Assembly (NCBI GenBank): GCA_023412455.1
Contig: JAEYNQ010000047.1
Span: 1 to 5,194 of the forward strand
Reading direction: 5' to 3'
DNA length: 5,194 nucleotides
Source: Bacillota bacterium
GTDB taxonomy: Bacteria > Bacillota > Clostridia > Lachnospirales > Cellulosilyticaceae
The translations under genes were made by a program, and so were the position numbers. Numbering within the stretch: position 1 is the stretch's first letter; every line of letters starts with the position of its first letter. A model generated the notes under the pieces. That model saw nothing but the letters and a program-made list of their open reading frames with translations. It had not been told where the DNA came from and did no database searches. Below are positions 1 through 5,194 of the stretch, piece by piece.

Positions 1-227
1 AAGCCATTATCTAGTTGATAAACTTGAAGCTTATTCTCTTTAGTTTTTAAAAGACCTACAATTGAACCTGGAGAAAGGTCAATATTATCTGTTTTTACAT
101 TCTGTTCTATGTAACGTCCCATGGGTATTCCTTCACTAATAGACTGCTGGTTTTTTCCACAACCCCCTATAAATATTAAGCTACTTATCAACAACAGCAG
201 CATTATTCTGTGCTTATTTCTAATCAT
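1..227 (-). CDS. Lipoprotein of unknown function, N-terminal part (3' end outside window)
   Basis: The first 75 codons of a gene that continues past the window edge. The start ATG 227 overlaps the TGA of the MacB-like gene (ATGA), and GGGAG lies eight bases upstream, so the start is well supported. The N-terminus is a clear lipoprotein signal: basic MIRNKHR, hydrophobic core (8-20), then the lipobox IGGC with the modified cysteine at 23, followed by a polar linker (GKNQQS). The visible mature part contains MGRYIEQNV and LSPGSIVGLLKTKENKLQVYQLDNG, alternating short strands and turns that could begin a beta-rich or propeller-like fold; that is a guess. It would sit on the outer face of the membrane beside the adaptor and MacB-like protein, as a binding, sensor or accessory subunit. 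I do not recognise the family. Confidence 0.8.
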   Translation of the reverse strand, partial: MIRNKHRIMLLLLISSLIFIGGCGKNQQSISEGIPMGRYIEQNVKTDNIDLSPGSIVGLLKTKENKLQVYQLDNG

Positions 228-1297
228 GTGACTTTCTCCCCTCGTTTAAATAGTAAACTTTTTGCTCTAAAATAAATAATCATTTGTAAAATACCTACTA
301 TTAAAATGCTCTTACTTACACAACTATAAATTCTATTAAAATTTGAAAGATGAAGTTCCAATAAATAATTTTGTGCTATCCGTTGATTTTTAAAATACTT
401 GATGTAAAACCCTATATCAAAAACATTATTAGGTGGTAATGCCTCCGGCGCTATATAAAGTGGTACTATCATGACACTTATGAGCAAATACCCTATAACA
501 GTACATACTCCTATTTTGATGACCCTAATTTTAAAACTTTCTTTCTCATTTTTCATACTATGAATAGCAGCTCTTATTAAATACATGACACTCAAGAGAA
601 CCAAAATATTTATAGGCGCCTGCGATAAACTTTTTAACTTTTTAGCTCCATCCAGCTCATTATAAATGTAGCTATTGCTATTATTTATTTGAATTTCATC
701 TAGTGCATGAAGGGATAGTCCGTCTACTCTATTTTTTAGGCTTACATATAAAGTTTCTATTTTCCCATTCTCTGCTGCTGTACTAGTCATAGGATAATAA
801 ATGCGTTCCTGTCCATCATCCAGTAGTGCATCCCAAAAGCTCTTATACTTTTTATATACACCTACTACTTGATAAGTTGTACCCTCTATCCTGCAAAGAT
901 TGCCTGTTGCCTTATCTGAACCAAACAACTTCATAGCCAGTTCATCACTGATAATAGCTACATTTCTGCCTTCCTTTACTGCCCCTTCTCCAAAAAAAGC
1001 GCCATTTCTCATCTCCATAGGTTCCGTTTGCCCAAAATACTCATTAACTGAAATCCCCATTACTTCTATCTCTTCTTTTCCATTCATCCTACATCTTCTT
1101 GAACTTGTAACTGTAGGCCGCAAATCTTCGTAGCCATCTCGTAGTGAAAAAGCCGAAAAATTTACTATTTCACTCTCATTAAGCTGAATTTCTATTCTCC
1201 CTTCTCCATAATCATCAATAATCTCCTTAATCAATAAAGTTTTCATCACTTGCAGGGCTATAAATAGAGTTAAATAGAAGCAACCTCTCTTTTTCAT
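224..1297 (-). CDS. MacB-like ABC permease (MacB_PCD domain) with reduced FtsX-type membrane domain
   Basis: A 357-residue protein with the MacB plan: one N-terminal membrane helix (~4-24), a large extracellular domain (~28-226), then three C-terminal helices (~228-246, 259-283, 328-345). The extracellular part has the MacB core signature NVAIISDELAMKLFGSDKATG (112-132) followed by YQVVGVYKK (142-150). MacB-type proteins use ATP-driven conformational change to move substrate outside the membrane, with an HlyD-family adaptor. Here the neighbouring gene supplies that adaptor through an ATGA overlap. AGGGG lies seven bases before the ATG. Oddities: the cytoplasmic loop between helices 2 and 3 is only about 12 residues and lacks the EIGxxRAxGA-like coupling segment typical of FtsX domains, while the loop between helices 3 and 4 is long (~284-327). 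It carries no ATPase domain. The stop overlaps the next start (224-227). The family is fairly secure; whether it is an active transporter is not. Confidence 0.75.
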   Translation of the reverse strand: MKKRGCFYLTLFIALQVMKTLLIKEIIDDYGEGRIEIQLNESEIVNFSAFSLRDGYEDLRPTVTSSRRCRMNGKEEIEVMGISVNEYFGQTEPMEMRNGAFFGEGAVKEGRNVAIISDELAMKLFGSDKATGNLCRIEGTTYQVVGVYKKYKSFWDALLDDGQERIYYPMTSTAAENGKIETLYVSLKNRVDGLSLHALDEIQINNSNSYIYNELDGAKKLKSLSQAPINILVLLSVMYLIRAAIHSMKNEKESFKIRVIKIGVCTVIGYLLISVMIVPLYIAPEALPPNNVFDIGFYIKYFKNQRIAQNYLLELHLSNFNRIYSCVSKSILIVGILQMIIYFRAKSLLFKRGEKVT

Positions 1298-2676
1298 TTC
1301 TCTTCCCCTACTTCCAGTCCTACTTCTACTCCATCCTTTAAGGAGCTCAAAGGATACTTAATAATCTTATCCTCCTTACTGATGGCTGCTTGTATAGCCG
1401 TTTTATAATCTCCTTCTTCTAAAATGTTGGCATTCACCTTACGTGCCTTATAAGTCTTTCCCCATACGCCCTCTCTCTCTTCAATCACATAAATAGAGCT
1501 AGTGCCATATTCTGTTATAATAGCTGAATTAGAAACCGTACAATTATAAGGATTTGAGCTGTTTACTATCTCTACAAGAACTTTCTTATAGCTTTTATTA
1601 TCCAGCTCAAGCTGCTCTAATACTTCTTCTTCCACTTCGCAGCTTATAACAACATAGCCTGTTTCCTGATTTAGGCTCTTCTTTACCACTTTAGCTTGTT
1701 TAGGTATTTGGTTAAGAAGAAAGGTGACCTCTCTCCCCATGGTAATATCTTCTGTTTGGTCATCTGCTACTTCAAAGCTTAAACTATAAGAGATCCCCTT
1801 AGGGATAATAACCACCAATTCTTCTCCCTTTTCAACATTTGCCCCAGCTCCAACATTTAATGTATAAATAGAGCCATCTATAGGACTTTTAATAACTTCT
1901 TCCTTTATAAGACCTTGTTTTATGTCTAACTTCTTTTGATTTAATAAAATCTCATCTGTCATATTAGCATGATTGAGCTCTAGTGCATCTATCTGCTCTT
2001 TAAAGGCTTCTAACTCCTTCTCCATTTCACCTATTTTATTATTTCTTACCTCTATTTTTTTCTTTTCTAGTAGCTCTAATTGAGCTTTCTCTCTTTTATA
2101 AGTAGCTTCTTCAATAAGCTGTTCGGCGTGTAATTCCTCGTTCATTGCTATAATATTTTTCTGCTCATCTATTTGCTTTTGAAGCTCAAGTAGCTCACTT
2201 GCTGAGTCTATACTCTGGAACTCATTCTTTTTCTTTTGATAGTCCGCTTCTATCACTTGCCTTCTTTCCTCATTATTTTGTACTTGTCTTAAGAGACTTT
2301 CTATCCTTAATGTAAGCTCAACCCCATCCAGTTCGGCATTTTGAGACTCTAGACTATCCTTATCTTTTGTTATAGAAAAAAGTGTCTCACCAGCTTTTAC
2401 TTCTTTACCTTCTTCCAGCTCAAAATCAGATAGTTTGCCTCCTATAGAAGCTGTTACAGTTACTCTATTATTTTTTAAAGCAGTTTCATCCAATCCAATT
2501 TTGCCATCAGCAATGAATTTGGTCTCTATACTGCCATAATCGGCTTTTTCCACCTCCACCACTGGTAAAAGATAACTATAAATCGTTCTTGAAACCATAA
2601 CAAATAGTGCCATGCTACTTAAAAAAATAATGATAGCCTTTTTTAATCTTCCTTTTAATATGATGCTCCTATCCAT
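1294..2676 (-). CDS. HlyD/YknX-type membrane-fusion (efflux adaptor) protein
   Basis: A periplasmic-adaptor-family protein anchored in the cytoplasmic membrane with its body outside. In Gram-positive bacteria such proteins pair with MacB-type permeases, as in YknXYZ. With the start at ATG 2676 it has 460 residues. In order: a basic N-terminus and single membrane helix (~13-37); the first lipoyl half-motif (~70-104, with GGKLSDFELEEGKEVKAGE); a long charged helical hairpin/coiled coil (~110-260, rich in E, K, Q and L); the second lipoyl half (~261-291, SPIDGSIYTLNVGAGANVEKGE); then beta-barrel (~296-383) and membrane-proximal (~384-455) regions. The coiled coil of about 150 residues is long for a monoderm adaptor. 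The TGA stop overlaps the next gene's ATG (1294-1297), arguing for a stoichiometric complex with the MacB-like protein. The expected ATPase gene between adaptor and permease is absent. Cargo unknown. Confidence 0.88.
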   Translation of the reverse strand: MDRSIILKGRLKKAIIIFLSSMALFVMVSRTIYSYLLPVVEVEKADYGSIETKFIADGKIGLDETALKNNRVTVTASIGGKLSDFELEEGKEVKAGETLFSITKDKDSLESQNAELDGVELTLRIESLLRQVQNNEERRQVIEADYQKKKNEFQSIDSASELLELQKQIDEQKNIIAMNEELHAEQLIEEATYKREKAQLELLEKKKIEVRNNKIGEMEKELEAFKEQIDALELNHANMTDEILLNQKKLDIKQGLIKEEVIKSPIDGSIYTLNVGAGANVEKGEELVVIIPKGISYSLSFEVADDQTEDITMGREVTFLLNQIPKQAKVVKKSLNQETGYVVISCEVEEEVLEQLELDNKSYKKVLVEIVNSSNPYNCTVSNSAIITEYGTSSIYVIEEREGVWGKTYKARKVNANILEEGDYKTAIQAAISKEDKIIKYPLSSLKDGVEVGLEVGEEK

Positions 2677-2773
2677 TCCCACTTCTCCTTACTTCAAGCT
2701 CTTGAACTTCAATGCCTTGCTTATTCTGATAGATAAAATTCTGTCTTCTACCTAATAGCCTCTGCTGCCTCAT
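2669..2773 (-). CDS. Possible 34-residue small protein or coupling ORF
   Basis: A 34-codon frame fills the gap between the MalG-type gene and the adaptor gene. Its ATG overlaps the upstream TGA (ATGA), and its TAG (2671-2669) lies inside the first codons of the adaptor, in the sequence ATGGATAG. The product would start MRQQRLLGRRQNF and end EVRRSGNG. It is polar and arginine-rich, with no membrane segment, signal peptide or domain I recognise. There is no clear Shine-Dalgarno (only AAGAG six bases before), so translation would depend on ribosomes finishing the upstream gene. The other two frames of the gap close within a few codons. It could be a real microprotein, a device that carries ribosomes across the gap, or chance in an 87-base spacer. 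I do not recognise it. Confidence 0.3.
   Translation of the reverse strand: MRQQRLLGRRQNFIYQNKQGIEVQELEVRRSGNG
2685..2690 (-). promoter_or_regulatory. Ribosome binding site AAGGAG that sets the adaptor start at 2676
   Basis: AAGGAG on the minus strand lies eight bases before ATG 2676 but only two bases before the in-frame GTG at 2682. Two bases is too close for normal initiation, so ATG 2676 is the better start and the longest-frame GTG should be discarded. Confidence 0.8.
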
Positions 2774-3609
2774 GTTAAACTCTTAAGCTTCAGCTGACTT
2801 GTTAAATCATTTTCAGCATAAAGAATTAAAAGTATAGGCAAAATCATATATAATACACTGCAAGCAAAGCCAATTCCAATATTATTACTGGTAATGACTG
2901 ATAGATAGACAGATAAAGGATATTTATCTATGGAAGTGATAAAAACTAAAGGCTGTTCTATCATATTCCAGTAATCTATAAACAAAAGTACAGCTACGGA
3001 GACAATTACAGGCTTACATATAGGGGCCATAATATACCTAATAACCTGAAGTTCACTTGCCCCCGAAAGTCTAGCTTCCTCTATAAAAACTAAATCTATA
3101 CTTTCCATAAATTGTTTTAAGAAAAACACCCCAAAGGTATTAAAAATACCAGGAAGGATTAAAGAAGCATAGCTATCTAGGAGCCTAAGCTTATGAAGGA
3201 CTAAATAATTGGGTACTAAGGTCACTTGAAATGGCATCAGCATAATCACAATATAAATAAAAAAAAGCAGGTCTGACCCAGGAAATTTAATCTTACTAAA
3301 CCCATAGGCCGCTAAGACGGCTATAACAACTTGAAATACCACAATGGTACTTGTTACTAAAACGGAGTTCCAAAATAAATAAAGAAATTCAGGGGTTCTA
3401 AAAAAAATACGGTAGTATTGTCCTAAATCCATACAAAAAGGCTTAATAAAAACTTTATCCCATATGCCTATACCGTTATTGCTGTAGATATAAGAAATAA
3501 GTTCCTCACTCTTAAGAGAATGGGAAAGCATATATACTACTGGGAATACTGCGACCAAAGCAAGGGTGAACAAAAATATTCCCAAAATCATTTGTCTCGT
3601 TCTTCTCAT
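2770..3609 (-). CDS. ABC importer permease, MalG/UgpE type (CUT1-like)
   Basis: The second channel subunit, pairing with the MalF-type protein encoded 11 bases upstream. It has 279 residues with about six membrane segments near 7-29, 81-106, 113-136, 148-168, 197-218 and 244-264. The MalG-specific EAA loop reads FIEEARLSGAS (175-185) and closes with IMAP at 193-196 where ILP-like sequence is usual. PFQVTLVPNYLVLHKLRLLDSY (126-147) is a family hallmark region. A strong GGAGG sits six bases before ATG 3609, directly after the TAG of the upstream gene. The C-terminus is odd: MalG-type proteins commonly end in an FQKYFVxG...GAVKG-like tail, but here it is AENDLTSQLKLKSLT, polar and unlike the family. 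The TGA stop overlaps the ATG of a short reading frame (ATGA, 2770-2773). Family is certain; ligand unknown. Confidence 0.92.
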   Translation of the reverse strand: MRRTRQMILGIFLFTLALVAVFPVVYMLSHSLKSEELISYIYSNNGIGIWDKVFIKPFCMDLGQYYRIFFRTPEFLYLFWNSVLVTSTIVVFQVVIAVLAAYGFSKIKFPGSDLLFFIYIVIMLMPFQVTLVPNYLVLHKLRLLDSYASLILPGIFNTFGVFFLKQFMESIDLVFIEEARLSGASELQVIRYIMAPICKPVIVSVAVLLFIDYWNMIEQPLVFITSIDKYPLSVYLSVITSNNIGIGFACSVLYMILPILLILYAENDLTSQLKLKSLT

Positions 3610-3620
3610 GCTAGTCCTCC

Positions 3621-4460
3621 CTAAAAATTGTGCTCTATATAGCGCTTTTGTTGCTGAGCTATTACAAAGATAAAAATAAAAATAAAGCTATACAAAATAA
3701 ATGCCGCTGCTGACAATCTCTCATAATTTAATTTCGTAAAGTTATTATTCATAAAGTGCTGCAAAAGATAGAGGTTTTCCTCTGGATAGTTCCCCTGAAG
3801 TAAATAGACTTCTCTAAAAATCTTGAAGGAGTTAAAAAGAGAAATCACAATAGAAAAGAATAGGATAGGTACTAGATAAGGTAGCTTAATATACCCTATG
3901 ATTTTAAATATACTTGCCCCATCTAATTTTGCAGCTTCTATATATTCTTTGGGCATCATTAGAAGAGAATTCATAATCAGAAGCGTACTATATCCTACGT
4001 TTTTCCATACTATCATCCCTATCACTATCCAAGGTCCATACCCACTTTTCATCCAATCTATATGGATCCCCATAAGAGAATTAATAATCCCCTCTTGTGC
4101 TAATAAATCATTCCATAGGAGCATAAGTGAAGCAGCTGGGATAGCCATAGGAATAAGCAAAATACTTTGAACCCATCTAAGCTTACTGAGCTTCTCTTCA
4201 ATAGCAAAGGCAATCATTAAAGAAAGTATGATTAGAAAAGGTAGAGCGATGCCAATGATTTTACAGGTATTGTAAAGTGCTAGTTTAAAAATGTCACTTT
4301 GAAATAACTCCTTGAAATGTATAAGCCCTGAAAATTTTCTATTGATAGTACCCGTTGTAAAACAGTATGTAAAACTTGCTATAAAAGGAATAATATAAAA
4401 AAACATTACCCCCATCAAACTTGGCAAAACAAATAATAAGCCTTTCCATTTCTTTAACAT
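3621..4460 (-). CDS. ABC importer permease, MalF/UgpA type (CUT1-like)
   Basis: One of the two membrane subunits forming the channel of a binding-protein-dependent importer. The protein has 279 residues, close to the usual ~290. It shows six hydrophobic segments at roughly 8-33, 62-88, 97-117, 143-168, 195-215 and 251-269. The ATPase-docking EAA loop is intact: EYIEAAKLDGAS from 172, with G181 and the closing IKLP ending at P194. The start MLKKWKGLLFVLPSLMG is typical of MalF-type proteins. ATG at 4460 is the only usable start, since no ATG, GTG or TTG occurs upstream in frame before a TAG stop. Its ribosome site is poor: AAAGGA lies 11 bases away, in contrast to the strong site of the next gene. 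No ATPase gene accompanies it, so a shared MsmX/MsmK-like ATPase encoded elsewhere is the likely partner. The substrate cannot be told from the sequence. Confidence 0.93.
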   Translation of the reverse strand: MLKKWKGLLFVLPSLMGVMFFYIIPFIASFTYCFTTGTINRKFSGLIHFKELFQSDIFKLALYNTCKIIGIALPFLIILSLMIAFAIEEKLSKLRWVQSILLIPMAIPAASLMLLWNDLLAQEGIINSLMGIHIDWMKSGYGPWIVIGMIVWKNVGYSTLLIMNSLLMMPKEYIEAAKLDGASIFKIIGYIKLPYLVPILFFSIVISLFNSFKIFREVYLLQGNYPEENLYLLQHFMNNNFTKLNYERLSAAAFILYSFIFIFIFVIAQQQKRYIEHNF

Positions 4461-4532
4461 CTTTACTTTAATCCTTTCTAAATGCCCATCTTCATGTTTG
4501 ATAAACTCTTTACTTCTATCATCAGTCTACCT

Positions 4533-4538
4533 TGTCAA
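4533..4538 (-). promoter_or_regulatory. Candidate -35 hexamer TTGACA upstream of the permease genes
   Basis: A perfect TTGACA occurs on the minus strand between the terminator and the first permease gene, where a secondary promoter would be useful. No convincing -10 follows: at 17-18 base spacing the hexamers match TATAAT at only two or three positions, and the better TAGAAG lies at 14 bases, which is too close. A promoter here would be weak or activator-dependent, and the match could be chance. Confidence 0.25.
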
Positions 4539-4556
4539 CCTCTAAATAACCTCTAA
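4537..4556 (-). repeat. Direct repeat TTAGAGGTT-AT-TTAGAGGTT, possible operator
   Basis: Two identical 9-base units, read on the minus strand at 4556-4548 and 4545-4537, are separated by AT, giving an 11-base period. The second unit runs into a TTGACA hexamer (4538-4533). Direct repeats spaced one helical turn apart next to a -35 element are the usual layout for OmpR/PhoB-family response regulators. No regulator gene is visible here, so that link is inference. Upstream of the repeat (4558-4584) lies a purine-rich tract on the minus strand carrying several GATAG units. Confidence 0.35.
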
Positions 4557-4585
4557 GCTTATCTCTATCCTACCTATCTATTAGT

Positions 4586-4624
4586 AAAAAAGGCTGCTTT
4601 AAAGTGGTTCAAGTCAGCCTTTTT
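4586..4624 (-). terminator. Hairpin with T-tract after the solute-binding protein gene
   Basis: On the minus strand AAAAAGGCTG (4624-4615) pairs perfectly with CAGCCTTTTT (4596-4587), giving a 10-bp stem around an 18-base loop. The stem can extend inward by CTT/AAG if one base is bulged. A run of six T ends it at 4586. The hairpin begins about four bases after the TAA stop. Because the two permease genes follow on the same strand, it probably acts as a partial terminator or 3' stabiliser that keeps the binding protein at a higher level than the permeases. It could instead be a full terminator, in which case the permeases need their own promoter. Confidence 0.8.
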
Positions 4625-4628
4625 ATAG

Positions 4629-5194
4629 TTATCCTTCTGCAAAATAGAATTCGGTTTTATTTTTAATAGCTTCTACTGCCTCCTGTATTGTCATAGTGCC
4701 TTCGAAGTATTTCTTTGATTCCTCTACTATTATTTTTAATATTGTTTCATCTACAACAACAGGTACTTTTACTTCTTTGCAGTAATCATGGTATTTAGTG
4801 AATACCTTCATATTACTTTGAGCCCAAGACAAGTAGACCCAACACTCTTTTCCATCTCTTTCACCAAAAACCCCCCAAGCATTGCCTGGTGGAAGGCTTT
4901 CACCTTGTCTCCAGAATTCAAGAGCCTCTTCGTTCACAGGAAATCCATCTCTCACATCAACTTTTTGGTTTTCTTCTGATAGAGCAAATCTAATAATCTC
5001 TTTTGCCATTTCCTGCTTTTTGCTTCCTGCATTAATACCTAGTATAGTTCGAGGTTCAAACACCTTCCCCGACTGAGACTCAAATGGCGCAAAATCACTA
5101 TCACCTCTCGTTGTGTTAGTGGCATCAGTTATAAGTAAATCTAACATTGTCCCAGGCCTTACCAACTGTGTATCTGCATAGTGATGAGCCACAT
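4629..5194 (-). CDS. Extracellular solute-binding protein of an ABC importer, C-terminal fragment (5' end outside window)
   Basis: This is the last ~188 codons of a substrate-binding lipoprotein (SBP_bac_1/8-like), which would capture a ligand outside the membrane and deliver it to the two permeases encoded next. The frame is open to the window edge. The GTG at 5192 is most likely an internal valine, since no signal peptide or lipobox follows it and the family usually exceeds 400 residues. Family-like features, numbered from that codon, are a GINAGSKKQEMAKEIIRFALSEENQ stretch (residues 52-76, the helix typical of the C-terminal lobe), then DGFPVN at 82-87, and a closing amphipathic helix TIQEAVEAIKNKTEFYF (168-184). 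Two cysteines (117 and 138) lie in this extracellular part. The stop TAA is at 4629-4631 and a terminator hairpin starts almost at once. The sugar-type assignment rests mainly on the CUT1-like permeases. The ligand is unknown, and an oligosaccharide is only the family default. Confidence 0.85.
   Translation of the reverse strand, partial: VAHHYADTQLVRPGTMLDLLITDATNTTRGDSDFAPFESQSGKVFEPRTILGINAGSKKQEMAKEIIRFALSEENQKVDVRDGFPVNEEALEFWRQGESLPPGNAWGVFGERDGKECWVYLSWAQSNMKVFTKYHDYCKEVKVPVVVDETILKIIVEESKKYFEGTMTIQEAVEAIKNKTEFYFAEG

Noticed and set aside
900..1133. 77-codon open frame on the plus strand
   Set aside because: It lies wholly opposite the MacB-like extracellular domain, which has clear family motifs, and it has no recognisable product.
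2691..2769. Promoter in the gap before the adaptor gene
   Set aside because: Only loosely AT-rich stretches are present, with no paired -35/-10 at normal spacing, and the overlapping reading frames favour read-through from upstream.
3898..4170. 90-codon open frame on the plus strand
   Set aside because: It is antisense to the EAA-loop and membrane region of the MalF-type gene. Its apparent composition is the mirror of that coding sequence.
4788..5076. Two overlapping plus-strand frames (63 and 64 codons)
   Set aside because: Both are antisense to the solute-binding protein, overlap each other and show no protein features.
5190..5192. GTG as the start of the solute-binding protein
   Set aside because: The frame stays open to the window edge, no signal peptide follows and the fragment is far shorter than the family, so this is an internal codon.
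1..5194. CRISPR array, insertion sequence or structural RNA gene
   Set aside because: No spaced repeat series, transposase motifs, terminal inverted repeats or tRNA/rRNA-like segments were seen on either strand. Nearly all the sequence is accounted for by coding regions.

Overview
The window is AT-rich and tightly packed, and every gene I can support lies on the minus strand, so it reads from right (5194) to left (1). AGGAGG-type ribosome binding sites, a lipoprotein signal peptide of Gram-positive style, a carbohydrate-type ABC importer without its own ATPase and a YknX-like adaptor together suggest a low-GC Bacillota, most likely a Clostridia/Lachnospirales-like anaerobe. This placement comes from protein flavour only and is tentative.

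Layout in order of transcription: (1) the C-terminal part of an extracellular solute-binding protein (4629-5194, cut by the window edge); (2) a 168-base intergenic region with a hairpin/T-tract terminator directly after that gene's stop, a 9-bp direct repeat with an 11-bp period, and a perfect but isolated TTGACA; (3) two MalF/MalG-type permease genes (3621-4460 and 2770-3609); (4) a 34-codon reading frame (2669-2773) that bridges the MalG-type gene and the next gene; (5) an HlyD/YknX-type membrane-fusion adaptor (1294-2676); (6) a MacB-like permease with a degenerate membrane domain (224-1297); (7) the first 75 codons of a lipoprotein (1-227, cut by the window edge). Three junctions use ATGA stop/start overlaps, so the set from 4460 down to 1 looks like one translationally coupled operon.

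Working model: the solute-binding protein and the MalF/MalG pair form a CUT1-like importer, which in Bacillota commonly borrows a shared ATPase encoded elsewhere. The adaptor and the MacB-like protein resemble part of a YknXYZ/MacAB-type system, but no ATPase gene sits between or beside them. The MacB-like protein has also lost most of the cytoplasmic loop that normally contacts the ATPase. An importer, an export-type adaptor/permease pair and a lipoprotein sharing one operon is the main point of interest. What the system handles cannot be read from the sequence.
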